A DNA stretch of 64,000 nucleotides from Actinobacteria bacterium HGW-Actinobacteria-4 (GTDB taxonomy: Bacteria > Actinomycetota > Actinomycetes > Actinomycetales > Demequinaceae). The stretch is taken from NCBI GenBank assembly GCA_002841315.1, contig PHEW01000008.1, positions 60,227-124,226 of the forward strand. Direction: 5' to 3'. The notes beneath the pieces were generated by a model. The model had not been told where the DNA came from. It did not search any database and worked only from the letters and a program-made list of their open reading frames with translations. Made by a program: the position numbers and the translations under genes. Within the stretch, counting starts at the first letter, position 1, and every line of letters starts with the position of its first letter. Shown here piece after piece: positions 53,910 through 62,818 of this stretch.

Positions 53910-56825
53910 ATGACCATCATCGATACCTCGACCATCGAAGTGAGCGCCTCACGTTCACGCTCAACACGCCCTTCTACCAGCCTGTTCGGTGGCATGGGGC
54001 TCTTGGTTCGCCGCCGCCTGTGGAGGGATCGCGGGCTGCTCGCGAGCTCTGCACTCATCGTGATGCTCGCCACCTTGCTCGCCTACGCAGGCCCCCAGTT
54101 GGTGCTCAACACGATCGACGCCGGCGCACAAGACGCGGTCTTGATGGCAGGACCGGGCGCCGACGTTGTGGTGGGCTTTCCCGTGGGCAACACCGGTGGC
54201 GACAACGTCAGTTCTGTCCCGGGCACCGACCCCACCGAGTTCGCCGCCCATGCGGAGTCGATCGCGAGCAACCTGCCCCGACCTATCTCCGAGCTGGTCG
54301 AGGATCAGAGCCAATGGGTCCTGTCTCCCCACATCACCGTGGAGGAGGTCGCAACCGCGGAGGAGATCGCGGATGCCGTGCGCGAGGAACGGCTCCCGGA
54401 GTTTGTCCCACGTGCGCGCGACGAGATTCAGCTTGGCTTCGCTCCCGGCGCCCTCCTCACCGTGGTCGAAGGGCGACTACCCACGGACCCCGTGCCAGGC
54501 GAGAACATCCAGCAGTACCCTTCGCGCGCAGCGGTCGACGAGGAGTCGTTGCCTGAGGGCTCAGTGATTCGTGTCAACCTCGATTCGACGGTCACGGTGA
54601 CTCAGCCCCCCGTCTTCGAGGTCGCGATCACGCCAGACGTTGCCGAAGTTCTCAGGCTTGAGATCGGCGACACTGCGCGGATTCGCGGCAACCAAGAAGG
54701 GGATGTGTCGCTCACGGTGGTAGGGATCGCCACCCCCGCAGAACCCGCCGCACCGATCTGGGAGAGATTCCCCTTGCTCGCGGCAACCACGCCCGACGAC
54801 GATCTCGCTACGCGCCGCGGCACCATCATGGTCAGCGGCCTGACACTCAACGGCGTGAGCGATCGATTCGAGACGCCGTTTCCCGGCACGGTCTACTTTG
54901 GCGTGGGCGCAGAGGGCCTGACGGTGGACGGTTCACGTCGGGTCTCGTCGGCCGTTGGCGACATCCGCAGCAATGCAGGTGCATTGCTGCCCGAAACGAC
55001 CGTGGCCGTGTCCGTCCGTACCGGACTCGACGCCGCCCTCGACGCCTACCCGCCGCGCGCCCGCGCCGCGCTAGCCCAGATGTCCGTGGTGGTCGCAGGG
55101 GTGGTCGCGGTCGCAGCCGTGGTGATCGCGCTGATGGCGCGTCTGTTGCTGAGCCGGCGCGAAAGTGACATCTCGCTTGAACGTGCCCGCGGCGCATCGG
55201 TGCCTTCCATGGCGGTACGCCTATTCATCGAGTCCGCGCTCTTCACCAGTGCGGGTTTCGCCGCCGGGTACTTCGCGGCCGTGGCAATTGTCGGAGACAT
55301 CCCTCTCTCCAATGCCACCGCAGCAACAGTCATCCTGGTGGCCGCGCTGGCATCCCCTGTCCTGGGAACACTGATGGCGCGCCGCACCTGGACGGGACGG
55401 CGGGAGGCAGCCAACCGTCAGGACCGCGCCAAGGTGCGCAAGGCACGAGCGGCCAAGCGCCTCACCCTAGAATCGCTTGCCGTGGTCTTGGGCGTACTCG
55501 CGGTGGTCACGCTACGCGGACGCGGCGTGCTGCAAACCCAGACAGCCGGAGTGGACCCCTTCCTGGCCGCAGCTCCGGTGCTGCTGGCGCTGGCCGTCAC
55601 TGTCGTGGTGGTGCGGCTCTACCCGATTCCCATGGCGATCATCCAGTTCCTCGCGAAGCGCACGCGAGGCGTCGCCGGCGTGATCACCCTTGCGAAGGCG
55701 CGCGAGAAGATCCCCGTGCTACCGCTCCTCGCACTCACCCTGGCCATCGCTGTCGCCGTCTCCGGCGGGCTGCTGGTGAGCACCGTGCGCAATGGCCAAG
55801 AACAAGCATCGTGGGAGCGCGTAGGCGGCCAGGTGCGGATCGACGGAGAAGTGGACCAGGCCACAGCAGCCGATCTCGAGGCCCAAGGCGTCACGGTGTC
55901 TCTGGCCTATCAGCGCGAACTCACTACCTTCATTCTGGGCACGTCGTACATGGAAGCCCAAGTCCTCGCCGTCGACGCCAGCTACGCGACGACGATCGTG
56001 GCAGCGGGCATTGACGATCCCGCCGAGCTTGATCGGCTTGCGGACCTCAACGCCCAACGGGCATCCGGGGCGCCGCTACCGGTCCTCGCCAGCCAGGAGT
56101 TCATCGATGTCGACTTTGGCGGCCGGACCGAGATCTTTGTGGGCCGCACCTACATCCCCGTCGAGATCGTTGGAGTCGCGACCGTCGTGCCCGACGGCTG
56201 GGTCAGCGGACCCTACGTGATCGCGCCGCTCGAAGGGCTGCTCGACAACGACTTCGAGATCCCCCTTGCGCCCAACCTGGCGTTCGTGACCGGCGACGGA
56301 GCGGAAGAAGCGGTGGCGGCGTCGGGATCTATTGCGCAACAACATGTCACCACCCGCTCGGGGTGGTTGAGCGCCGCGCGAGACTCGGCACTCATTGGCG
56401 GGGTTGAGCGCATGATGACTATCGCGGTGCTCGCCGTCGGGATCCTCGCCGCTGTCGCGCTACTGGTTACTGTCCTGCAGGGCGTGCGCGACCGGGGCCG
56501 GGCGCTGTCGATGTTCCGCACTCAGGGCATGGGCAACGGCTACGGCTGGTGGCTCGCGCTGTCTGAACTCGCCCCCTTGACGGTCGCGGCCGTCGCCGGT
56601 GGCACCGGAGCGGGGCTGATCATTCTGCTGCTCTTGGGTGGCACATTGGGGCTGGAAGTCCTCGCAGGCGGAATCGAGCCGCCAGCGCTGATGGCCAACC
56701 CCGAGTTCCTCGGAGCGGTCGCAGCCGGGGTCTTGGTGCTGCTCTTCGTCGCGGTGGCCGCGGAAGTTCTTGCACACCGCCGCAACAAGCTCAGCGAAGT
56801 TCTTCGCTACGGAGATTCCCGGTAA
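53910..56825 (+). CDS. Large FtsX-type ABC permease 2
   Basis: 971 aa. A basic, Ser-rich N-terminus and one helix (about 45-67), external domain to about 385, helices about 390-500 (MSVVVAGVVAVAAVVIALMAR with the following SDISLERARGASVPSM as FtsX signature), further helices near 515-600, a second external domain, and three C-terminal helices (about 835-960) with ALSMFRTQGMGNGYGWWLALSELAPL. Related to permease 1 and two bases downstream of it, so the two probably form a heterodimer. Confidence 0.85.
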   Translation: MTIIDTSTIEVSASRSRSTRPSTSLFGGMGLLVRRRLWRDRGLLASSALIVMLATLLAYAGPQLVLNTIDAGAQDAVLMAGPGADVVVGFPVGNTGGDNVSSVPGTDPTEFAAHAESIASNLPRPISELVEDQSQWVLSPHITVEEVATAEEIADAVREERLPEFVPRARDEIQLGFAPGALLTVVEGRLPTDPVPGENIQQYPSRAAVDEESLPEGSVIRVNLDSTVTVTQPPVFEVAITPDVAEVLRLEIGDTARIRGNQEGDVSLTVVGIATPAEPAAPIWERFPLLAATTPDDDLATRRGTIMVSGLTLNGVSDRFETPFPGTVYFGVGAEGLTVDGSRRVSSAVGDIRSNAGALLPETTVAVSVRTGLDAALDAYPPRARAALAQMSVVVAGVVAVAAVVIALMARLLLSRRESDISLERARGASVPSMAVRLFIESALFTSAGFAAGYFAAVAIVGDIPLSNATAATVILVAALASPVLGTLMARRTWTGRREAANRQDRAKVRKARAAKRLTLESLAVVLGVLAVVTLRGRGVLQTQTAGVDPFLAAAPVLLALAVTVVVVRLYPIPMAIIQFLAKRTRGVAGVITLAKAREKIPVLPLLALTLAIAVAVSGGLLVSTVRNGQEQASWERVGGQVRIDGEVDQATAADLEAQGVTVSLAYQRELTTFILGTSYMEAQVLAVDASYATTIVAAGIDDPAELDRLADLNAQRASGAPLPVLASQEFIDVDFGGRTEIFVGRTYIPVEIVGVATVVPDGWVSGPYVIAPLEGLLDNDFEIPLAPNLAFVTGDGAEEAVAASGSIAQQHVTTRSGWLSAARDSALIGGVERMMTIAVLAVGILAAVALLVTVLQGVRDRGRALSMFRTQGMGNGYGWWLALSELAPLTVAAVAGGTGAGLIILLLLGGTLGLEVLAGGIEPPALMANPEFLGAVAAGVLVLLFVAVAAEVLAHRRNKLSEVLRYGDSR

Positions 56826-56837
56826 GGGAGAGGAATC

Positions 56838-58199
56838 ATGACAGAGACACTCACCACCACGTCCATGGCCGAGTACGGCGCAGATGCGCTGATCGTGTGC
56901 GACAACCTGGTGCGCATCTATCAGGTGGAGAACATTGAGGTGCAGGCACTCCAAGGTCTAGACCTGCTGGTCAATAAGGGCGAGATGATCGCCATTGTGG
57001 GCCAGTCAGGCTCCGGGAAATCAACGCTCCTGAACGTCCTCTCAGGGCTCGACGTCCCCACAGCGGGCGCGGCCAAGGTAGCCGGCTGGGACCTGCTACG
57101 CATGACTCACGCCGACCGTCTCAACTACCGCCGCTCGGTGGTGGGGTTCGTCTGGCAACAGACCGCCCGCAACCTGCTCCCCTACCTCAGCGCGAGGGAG
57201 AACGTCATGCTGCCCATGGCGTTCAGCGGCCTTGGCGGCTCCAAACGCATCAAGCACGCCAACGAGCTGCTCGATGCGATGGGCATGGGCGCCATGGCTT
57301 CGCGCCGGCCCAGCCAGCTTTCCGGCGGTGAGCAACAGCGCGTGGCAATCGCCGTGGCCCTTGCCAACAGCCCCGAGGTGATCTTCGCTGATGAGCCCAC
57401 CGGCGAACTTGACTCCGCAACCGGAGACGACGTGTTCGAGGCACTGCGGTCAGCGAACCAGCACCTGGGCGCCACCGTGGTGGTGGTGACCCATGACCAT
57501 GCGGTGAGCTCGCAGGTGCAGCGCACCGTGGCCATCCGCGACGGGCGCACGGCCACTGAGGTGGTGCGTCGTACACACATTGACGACCAGGGCCAGACGC
57601 AGACCACTCACGAGGAGTACGCGGTCCTGGACCGCGCGGGCCGCATGCAGCTTCCCAAGGACTATCGTGCGGCGCTGGGACTCAAAGACCGCGTGCGACT
57701 TGAACTCGAAGACGACCACCTGGGCGTCTGGGCTGATGGCGCGCCACGCAAACCAAAGCACACAACCGCCGCGCCCAAGGCTGACGCGCCACGTCCCCCG
57801 GCATCGGCTCCCGCTCCCGAGGCGATCGCAGAGCCGCTGCCTGAGCAGTCCCCGGAGCCCAATTACGCTCCACCTGTTGCCCCCGTCGCACCGCCCGCCC
57901 GGAAGGGTGTCACGTTCACGGAACCGGCGCCGCGACCCACACCCCAGGAACAGGCCGGCACGCGCAGGGGAATGCGAGAGCCACTGCCTGATCCCCTGGG
58001 GCTCAACGACCAGGCGGGAGCGCCTTACCAGCCCAGGGTGCAACCGCCGGCGTTGAAGCGCAGCCCGTACCTTCCCGAGCCACCCGCGGCGCCGCCGCGT
58101 TCGCAAACACCGCCGCCCACAGAGCCGCCGGCACGGGCCACAGACGAACCCGAACCTCGCATGCCCTGGTTGCCCGTCAAGGAGTCTGACAATGAGTAA
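56838..58199 (+). CDS. ABC ATPase fused to an AbrB-like segment and a Pro-rich tail
   Basis: 453 aa. LolD/MacB-type ATPase (15-235): Walker A GQSGSGKST (55-63), signature LSGGEQQR (161-168), Walker B VIFADEP (181-187), His219 switch. After a short linker, residues 262-298 (VLDRAGRMQLPKDYRAALGL and on to LELEDDHLGVW) closely follow the swapped-hairpin pattern of AbrB/MraZ proteins. The last 150 residues are Pro/Ala-rich and disordered-looking. The extension is unusual for this ATPase class and may bind a regulator, DNA or the other ATPase. Overlaps the next gene by eight bases. Confidence 0.87.
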   Translation: MTETLTTTSMAEYGADALIVCDNLVRIYQVENIEVQALQGLDLLVNKGEMIAIVGQSGSGKSTLLNVLSGLDVPTAGAAKVAGWDLLRMTHADRLNYRRSVVGFVWQQTARNLLPYLSARENVMLPMAFSGLGGSKRIKHANELLDAMGMGAMASRRPSQLSGGEQQRVAIAVALANSPEVIFADEPTGELDSATGDDVFEALRSANQHLGATVVVVTHDHAVSSQVQRTVAIRDGRTATEVVRRTHIDDQGQTQTTHEEYAVLDRAGRMQLPKDYRAALGLKDRVRLELEDDHLGVWADGAPRKPKHTTAAPKADAPRPPASAPAPEAIAEPLPEQSPEPNYAPPVAPVAPPARKGVTFTEPAPRPTPQEQAGTRRGMREPLPDPLGLNDQAGAPYQPRVQPPALKRSPYLPEPPAAPPRSQTPPPTEPPARATDEPEPRMPWLPVKESDNE

Positions 58200-58950
58200 C
58201 GCATCGGTGCACACCACGCCTATGGTCAAGGTGGACAGCGTCACGCGCACCTATGGCAGCGGTACCAACAAGCTGATCGCCGTTAACGATGTCAGCTTCA
58301 CCGTCGAGCGCGGCAAACTCGTGGCGCTGGTGGGACGCTCGGGCTCCGGGAAGACCACCCTGCTCAACTGCATCGGCGGTCTTGACCGGCCCTCGCGGGG
58401 AGCGATCACCGTGGATGACATCGTGGTGACCAAGCTAAGCGAACGCAAACGGACCGCGTTGCGGCGCGACTCGGTCGCCTTCGTCTTTCAGACCTTTGGG
58501 TTGGTGCCTATGCTCTCCGCGGCGGAGAACGTCGGATTGCCCATGCGCCTGCGCAACACCAAGACGTCGGTGCGCGACAAGCGAGTGGCCGAACTCTTGG
58601 ACTTGGTGGGGCTAACCAAGCACATGCATCAACGCCCTGCGGAGCTCTCTGGCGGTCAGCAGCAGCGCGTCGCCATTGCGCGGGCCTTGGCCAATCAGCC
58701 AAAGCTGCTCATCGCCGACGAGCCCACCGGCCAGCTCGATGCTGACACCGGTGCGGCCATCATGGCACTGCTGCGAACCGTGATCGCCGATCAAGGCATG
58801 ACCGCGCTGGTGTCCACCCACGACCAATCACTCATGGACATCGCGGACCACACGGTCCACTTGGCGGATGGTCACCTTGTTGACGGCGCTCTCGCAGTGC
58901 CAACGGGATCGCTCGCGACCGGCAGCGAGCATCAGGGCAGGATCGTCTAG
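58192..58950 (+). CDS. ABC transporter ATPase, LolD/MacB type
   Basis: 252 aa. Walker A GRSGSGKTT (48-56), Q-loop Gln100, signature ELSGGQQQR (151-159), Walker B LLIADEP (172-178), DQ after LVSTH as the switch region. Regular length without extension. With the preceding ATPase it gives the operon two different nucleotide-binding subunits for two permeases. Convergent with the DUF427 gene; a weak AGAGCG/CGCTCT stem lies just after the stop. Confidence 0.93.
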   Translation: MSNASVHTTPMVKVDSVTRTYGSGTNKLIAVNDVSFTVERGKLVALVGRSGSGKTTLLNCIGGLDRPSRGAITVDDIVVTKLSERKRTALRRDSVAFVFQTFGLVPMLSAAENVGLPMRLRNTKTSVRDKRVAELLDLVGLTKHMHQRPAELSGGQQQRVAIARALANQPKLLIADEPTGQLDADTGAAIMALLRTVIADQGMTALVSTHDQSLMDIADHTVHLADGHLVDGALAVPTGSLATGSEHQGRIV

Positions 58951-59015
58951 AGCGACACTAGTGAGACGCTCTCTCGAATCGGGCTCACTCGCACCGTTGA
59001 CTTCGCCCCCGCCGC

Positions 59016-59297
59016 CTACTCCTCGATGGTGACCCCGCGCCAGAAGGCGATGTGCTCGCGAATGTTCTCCGCGCGCTCCTTGGGCTGGTCGTAGTGCCAT
59101 GCCGCGTCCTTGTTGGTCTCGCCATCGACCACCACGTCGTAGTACGCAGCAGTCCCCTTCCACGGGCACACGCTGGACTGCGTGGACGGCCGCAAGTAGT
59201 CATGGTTCACTGCGGACGGGGGAAAGTAATGGTTGCCCTCGACCACCACGGTGGAATCGGATTCTGCGATGACCGCGCCGTTCCATGTTGCCTTCAT
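59016..59297 (-). CDS. DUF427-domain protein
   Basis: 93 aa, preceded by GGAGG at eight bases. The family core is complete: KATWNGAVIAESDSTVVVEGNHYFP, SVCPWKGTAAYYDV and AAWHYDQPKERAENIREHIAFW. A small beta-sandwich protein of unknown chemistry, possibly nucleotide-binding. It stands alone between two convergent/divergent units; 117 bp without a feature lie upstream. Confidence 0.9.
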   Translation of the reverse strand: MKATWNGAVIAESDSTVVVEGNHYFPPSAVNHDYLRPSTQSSVCPWKGTAAYYDVVVDGETNKDAAWHYDQPKERAENIREHIAFWRGVTIEE

Positions 59298-59414
59298 GAT
59301 GCGTACCTCCAGGGTGCTCAGTAGGGTGCAGTGTTGCCGTGCTCCCCTACGTCAACCCTGCGGATGGCGCTGTGATTCCACTGGCCGCCTCGGGCTGGGG
59401 CCACTGAGCTCGAG

Positions 59415-60677
59415 CTACGTCGCACGGCGCGCGCTCAGTGCGCGTGCCGCGACGGCCAGGAGCAGGGCGCTGGCTGCCGCGATCACGGCGGTCAGCGGGA
59501 GCGCTGCCGCCAGCGCCGCGCACAGCGCCGCACCCGCGAGAGTCGCGACCGGCCACACCCGAAGGCCTGCAGTGTGACCACGGCGTCCCGCGGCAAACGC
59601 GGCCAGGTTCGCGACCGCATAGTACGTCAGCACCGCGAAGGATGACATCGCGATAGCGAACGTGAGCCCGCCCACCCATGCGAGGGCGATCGCCACGAGT
59701 GCGCTGATCCCTTCAGCGACCCAAGGCGCGCCTGAGGCCCCCTGCCGGGCCAACAGCGCGGGCAGGTCACGCTCACGCGCCATCGCCATAGACGTGCGCC
59801 CCACCCCAGCCATCAGCGCCACGAGCGAGCCGAACGCCGCGGTCGCAGCCACCACAGTCACCACCACGCGCGGGATGCCGGTGCCGCTCACCAGGTCAGC
59901 CACCGGCGCGGTCGATCCGGCCAACTGCTCCGTCCCCACCACTGCCAGCAGCGTCGCAGCGAGCGCCAGGTAGAGCGCGAGCACCATACCGAGCGCGAGC
60001 ACGATAGCCCGGGGAATCGTGCGCGCGGGGTAGGTGACCTCTTCCCCCAGGGTCGCGATGCGCGCGTAACCGGCGAACGCGAAGAACACGAGCGCGGCCG
60101 CGGTCAGGACGCCATACACCGACCGGGGGTCGTGAACAAAGATCTCCGCCGTCAAGGTGGTGGGTCCGGGAGACATGGCGTCGTCGGCCGTGGTCGATGT
60201 GGCGGCGACCATGAACGTGATGAGTGCGAGCACCACTGCGCCTGCGATCACGGTGGCGGCGGCCGCGGTGCGTACCACTCCCCTGGCGTTCAGCGCCCAC
60301 GCGACGGCGATGGCCACCGTGGCGATCAACGGTGCGTGCTCAGGCCATACGTAGAGGCCCATCGCGAGCGCGATCGCGGCTACCGAGGCGGTCTTGCCCA
60401 CCACAAAGCCAATACCTGCCACGAAGCCCGCGAGCGGGTGGAGCTCGCGGCGTCCAAAGGAGTACGCACCGCCTGCCACGGGGTGGAATGCGGCGAGTTG
60501 GGCGGTCGCCAGCGCATTGATGATGGCGACCGCTCCGGCGAGCGCCACGGCCCACAGCAAGAGGGTGCCAGCCCGCTCGGTAGCAGGTCCCCACACGGTG
60601 AACACGCCTGCGCCTAGCATCGCGCCGGCACCAATCCCGGTCGCGCCCACAAGACCCACGCGGCGAGTTGATGTCAC
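59415..60677 (-). CDS. APC-family amino acid/amine permease
   Basis: 420 aa from GTG 60677 (VTSTRRVGLVGATGIGAGAM); the 12-codon extension is less likely. About 12 membrane helices, with TGIGAGAMLGAGVFTVWGPA in helix 1 as the APC substrate-binding loop and ATLGEEVTYPARTIPRAIVLAL as the conserved loop between helices. Substrate unknown. Divergent from the YtrA-type regulator (86-bp gap), which could also control it. Confidence 0.88.
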   Translation of the reverse strand: MTSTRRVGLVGATGIGAGAMLGAGVFTVWGPATERAGTLLLWAVALAGAVAIINALATAQLAAFHPVAGGAYSFGRRELHPLAGFVAGIGFVVGKTASVAAIALAMGLYVWPEHAPLIATVAIAVAWALNARGVVRTAAAATVIAGAVVLALITFMVAATSTTADDAMSPGPTTLTAEIFVHDPRSVYGVLTAAALVFFAFAGYARIATLGEEVTYPARTIPRAIVLALGMVLALYLALAATLLAVVGTEQLAGSTAPVADLVSGTGIPRVVVTVVAATAAFGSLVALMAGVGRTSMAMARERDLPALLARQGASGAPWVAEGISALVAIALAWVGGLTFAIAMSSFAVLTYYAVANLAAFAAGRRGHTAGLRVWPVATLAGAALCAALAAALPLTAVIAAASALLLAVAARALSARRAT

Positions 60678-60720
60678 GGAACCAAGCGTACGGCTTGACA
60701 CGCACGGCCACACATGGTTA

Positions 60721-60742
60721 GTTAGTTACACAAGTAGTTAAC
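60721..60742. promoter_or_regulatory. Candidate operator of the YtrA-type regulator
   Basis: GTTAGTTAC (60721-60729) and GTAGTTAAC (60734-60742) are inverted with 7 of 9 matches and a 4-bp spacer. It lies 22-43 bases before the regulator's ATG and within the shared divergent promoter region, where GntR/YtrA proteins usually bind their own promoters. The left arm is part of a GTTA tandem. Confidence 0.5.
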
Positions 60743-60763
60743 CAAGGAACCGAGGAGGCTCAC

Positions 60764-61120
60764 ATGGACGATGGCAGGCCCATCTTCGTGCAGATCGCCG
60801 AACACCTCAGCAACGAGATCATCAACGGCACCATGCCCGAGGAGTCGCGAGTCCCCTCCATCAACGAGCTCGCCGCTTTCCACCGCATCAACCCCGCGAC
60901 TGCGCTCAAAGGCATCAACCTCCTCGTCGACGCCGGCGTGCTGTACAAACAGCGCGGCATCGGCATGTTCGTCGCCACCGGCGCCCGCGCAGAATTGCTC
61001 GCGCAGCGCCGGGATGAGTTCCGCGAACAGTTCATCAAGCCGCTGCTCGCGGAGGCCACCAAGCTCGGAATCAACCCCGTTCAACTGTCAGACCTGATCG
61101 GAAAGGAACTGGAATCATGA
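60764..61120 (+). CDS. GntR-family regulator, YtrA type
   Basis: 118 aa with GGAGG five bases before the ATG. A GntR winged helix (1-75: DDGRPIFVQIAEHLSNEI, RVPSINELAAFHRINPATA, GVLYKQRGIGMFV) and a short 40-residue helical tail, the YtrA subfamily layout, which lacks a large effector domain. Such regulators sit in front of ABC transporters induced by cell-wall-active antibiotics. Overlaps the next gene as ATGA. Confidence 0.93.
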   Translation: MDDGRPIFVQIAEHLSNEIINGTMPEESRVPSINELAAFHRINPATALKGINLLVDAGVLYKQRGIGMFVATGARAELLAQRRDEFREQFIKPLLAEATKLGINPVQLSDLIGKELES

Positions 61121-62007
61121 CGGCAATCGTCGAGGTGACCAACGTCACCAAGCGGTACGGATCGCTCAAGGCGGTCAACGATGCATCGTTTACCCTGCAG
61201 GAGAACGCCATCCACGGGTTGCTGGGTCGCAACGGAGCTGGCAAGACCACGCTCATGCAACTCATCACCGGGCAGGAGTTCGCCACCTCCGGACAGATCA
61301 CGGTCATGGGTCACAGCCCCGTGGAGAACGCGGGAGTATTGCACCACACCTGCTTCATCAAGGAGAGCCAGAAGTATCCCGAGGACTTCCGCATCAAGCA
61401 CGTCTTGAAGAGCGCGCCGTGGTTCTTCCCCAACTGGAACTCGGATCTCGGCGCCAGCCTCGTGGAGGATTTCCGCCTGCCGGTGAACCGCAAGATCAAG
61501 AAGCTCTCCCGCGGGCAACTGTCCGCGGTGGGCGTCATTGTGGGTCTCGCGTCCCGGGCCCCACTGACCTTCTTCGACGAGCCGTACTTGGGTCTTGACG
61601 CCGTGGCCCGACACACGTTCTACGACCGCCTGCTCGCCGACTACGCCGTGCACCCCCGGACCGTCGTGCTGTCCACGCACCTCATCGACGAAGTCGCGAA
61701 CCTCCTCGAACGGGTCATCGTCATTGACGAGGGCGCCATCATCATCAATGCCGACGCAGATTCCCTCCGCGCGAGCGCCACCACCGTGGCAGGTAAGCGC
61801 GAGGATGTCGAGGCCTTTGTCACGGGACGTGAGGTGCTGGGGCGTGAAAGCATCGGCGGTCTGGTATCGGCGACTGTCGCTGACCTCAGTGCGAACGACC
61901 GCAGCGTCGCCGTCAAGGCGGGGCTGGACCTCAGCCCCGTATCACTTCAGCAACTCATTGTGCGCCGCACAGGCGGCCTCGACGTAGAGCAGGAGAACGC
62001 AGCATGA
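61117..62007 (+). CDS. ABC transporter ATPase (YtrB-like)
   Basis: 296 aa. Walker A GRNGAGKTT (37-45), a variant signature LSRGQ (130-134) instead of LSGGQ, Walker B LTFFDEPYLGLD (150-161), and STHLIDEVANLLERVIVIDEG. The C-terminal 80 residues form an extra domain seen in many efflux ATPases. Coupled by ATGA on both sides. Likely antibiotic efflux or envelope stress transport by analogy with Ytr systems. Confidence 0.92.
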   Translation: MTAIVEVTNVTKRYGSLKAVNDASFTLQENAIHGLLGRNGAGKTTLMQLITGQEFATSGQITVMGHSPVENAGVLHHTCFIKESQKYPEDFRIKHVLKSAPWFFPNWNSDLGASLVEDFRLPVNRKIKKLSRGQLSAVGVIVGLASRAPLTFFDEPYLGLDAVARHTFYDRLLADYAVHPRTVVLSTHLIDEVANLLERVIVIDEGAIIINADADSLRASATTVAGKREDVEAFVTGREVLGRESIGGLVSATVADLSANDRSVAVKAGLDLSPVSLQQLIVRRTGGLDVEQENAA

Positions 62008-62771
62008 CCACGGTAGAGACCCGGCCCACCGACACGTCAATCGGCGTTGCGCCCCCATTGGCAGTCCGCCTCGCCAATGTGGTGCGACTGCACCTTGCCA
62101 ACCCGTGGACGCCCATCATCATTCCCACGTTGATCCTGGCCGTGATCTTCCTCGCGAATCTCGCGATCTGGAACCTCATCGCCTACAACACCGGCAACGA
62201 GGACCTCAGCAACGTCAACAACGGCGGCATCGCCTTCGTGGCGATCTACATGCTGGTGGTCGCGACGCAAACCATGAACTCGACATTCCCCTTCGCGTTG
62301 GGCTACGGAGTCACGCGGCGCGACTTCTATCTGGGCAGTTCCGCGCTGTTCTTGATGCTGTCGGCAGGCTACGCGGCGGGGATCACTGTCTTTGCCCTCA
62401 TCGAACGCGCCACTAGCGGTTGGGGTCTCAACGCCAGCTTCTTTGCCCCGATCTACCTGGGCGACTTGAATGCAGCAGAGTTCTTCTGGGTGTACTTCAC
62501 CCTCCTGGTGTTCTTCTTCTTCCTTGGAGCCGCAACCGCCGCGGTCTATGTGAGGTGGCGCACCACAGGGATGCTCGTGTTCTTTGGCGGTTTGCTGGCG
62601 ATCATCATTGCAAGCATCTGGTTGCTGTCGATCACCGACAGCTTTGGTGCTGTGGGTCAGTTCTTCGTCAGTGCTGGCCTGCTTGGGTCTCACTCGTGGA
62701 GCCTCGCGGTCTCAGCCCTGATGGCCATCGCGGGCTATGCATTGCTGAGGCGAGCCACTCCGCGCAACTAG
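62004..62771 (+). CDS. ABC transporter permease of the YtrA-type operon
   Basis: 255 aa, about six membrane helices (about 35-56, 72-95, 110-133, 160-183, 195-214, 225-247). FALGYGVTRRDFYLGSSALFL is typical of ABC-2-like permeases that follow YtrB-type ATPases. ATG overlaps the ATPase stop. Convergent with terC-like gene by 47 bp. Confidence 0.87.
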   Translation: MTTVETRPTDTSIGVAPPLAVRLANVVRLHLANPWTPIIIPTLILAVIFLANLAIWNLIAYNTGNEDLSNVNNGGIAFVAIYMLVVATQTMNSTFPFALGYGVTRRDFYLGSSALFLMLSAGYAAGITVFALIERATSGWGLNASFFAPIYLGDLNAAEFFWVYFTLLVFFFFLGAATAAVYVRWRTTGMLVFFGGLLAIIIASIWLLSITDSFGAVGQFFVSAGLLGSHSWSLAVSALMAIAGYALLRRATPRN

Positions 62772-62818
62772 TTCCACCCGACGGGCTACACAGCCAGCGG
62801 TGCCGAACCTTCGATTCC

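Noticed and set aside
58949..58972. Terminator after the second ABC ATPase
   Set aside because: Only a 6-bp AGAGCG/CGCTCT stem with a 12-nt loop and no T-run; too weak to list as a feature.
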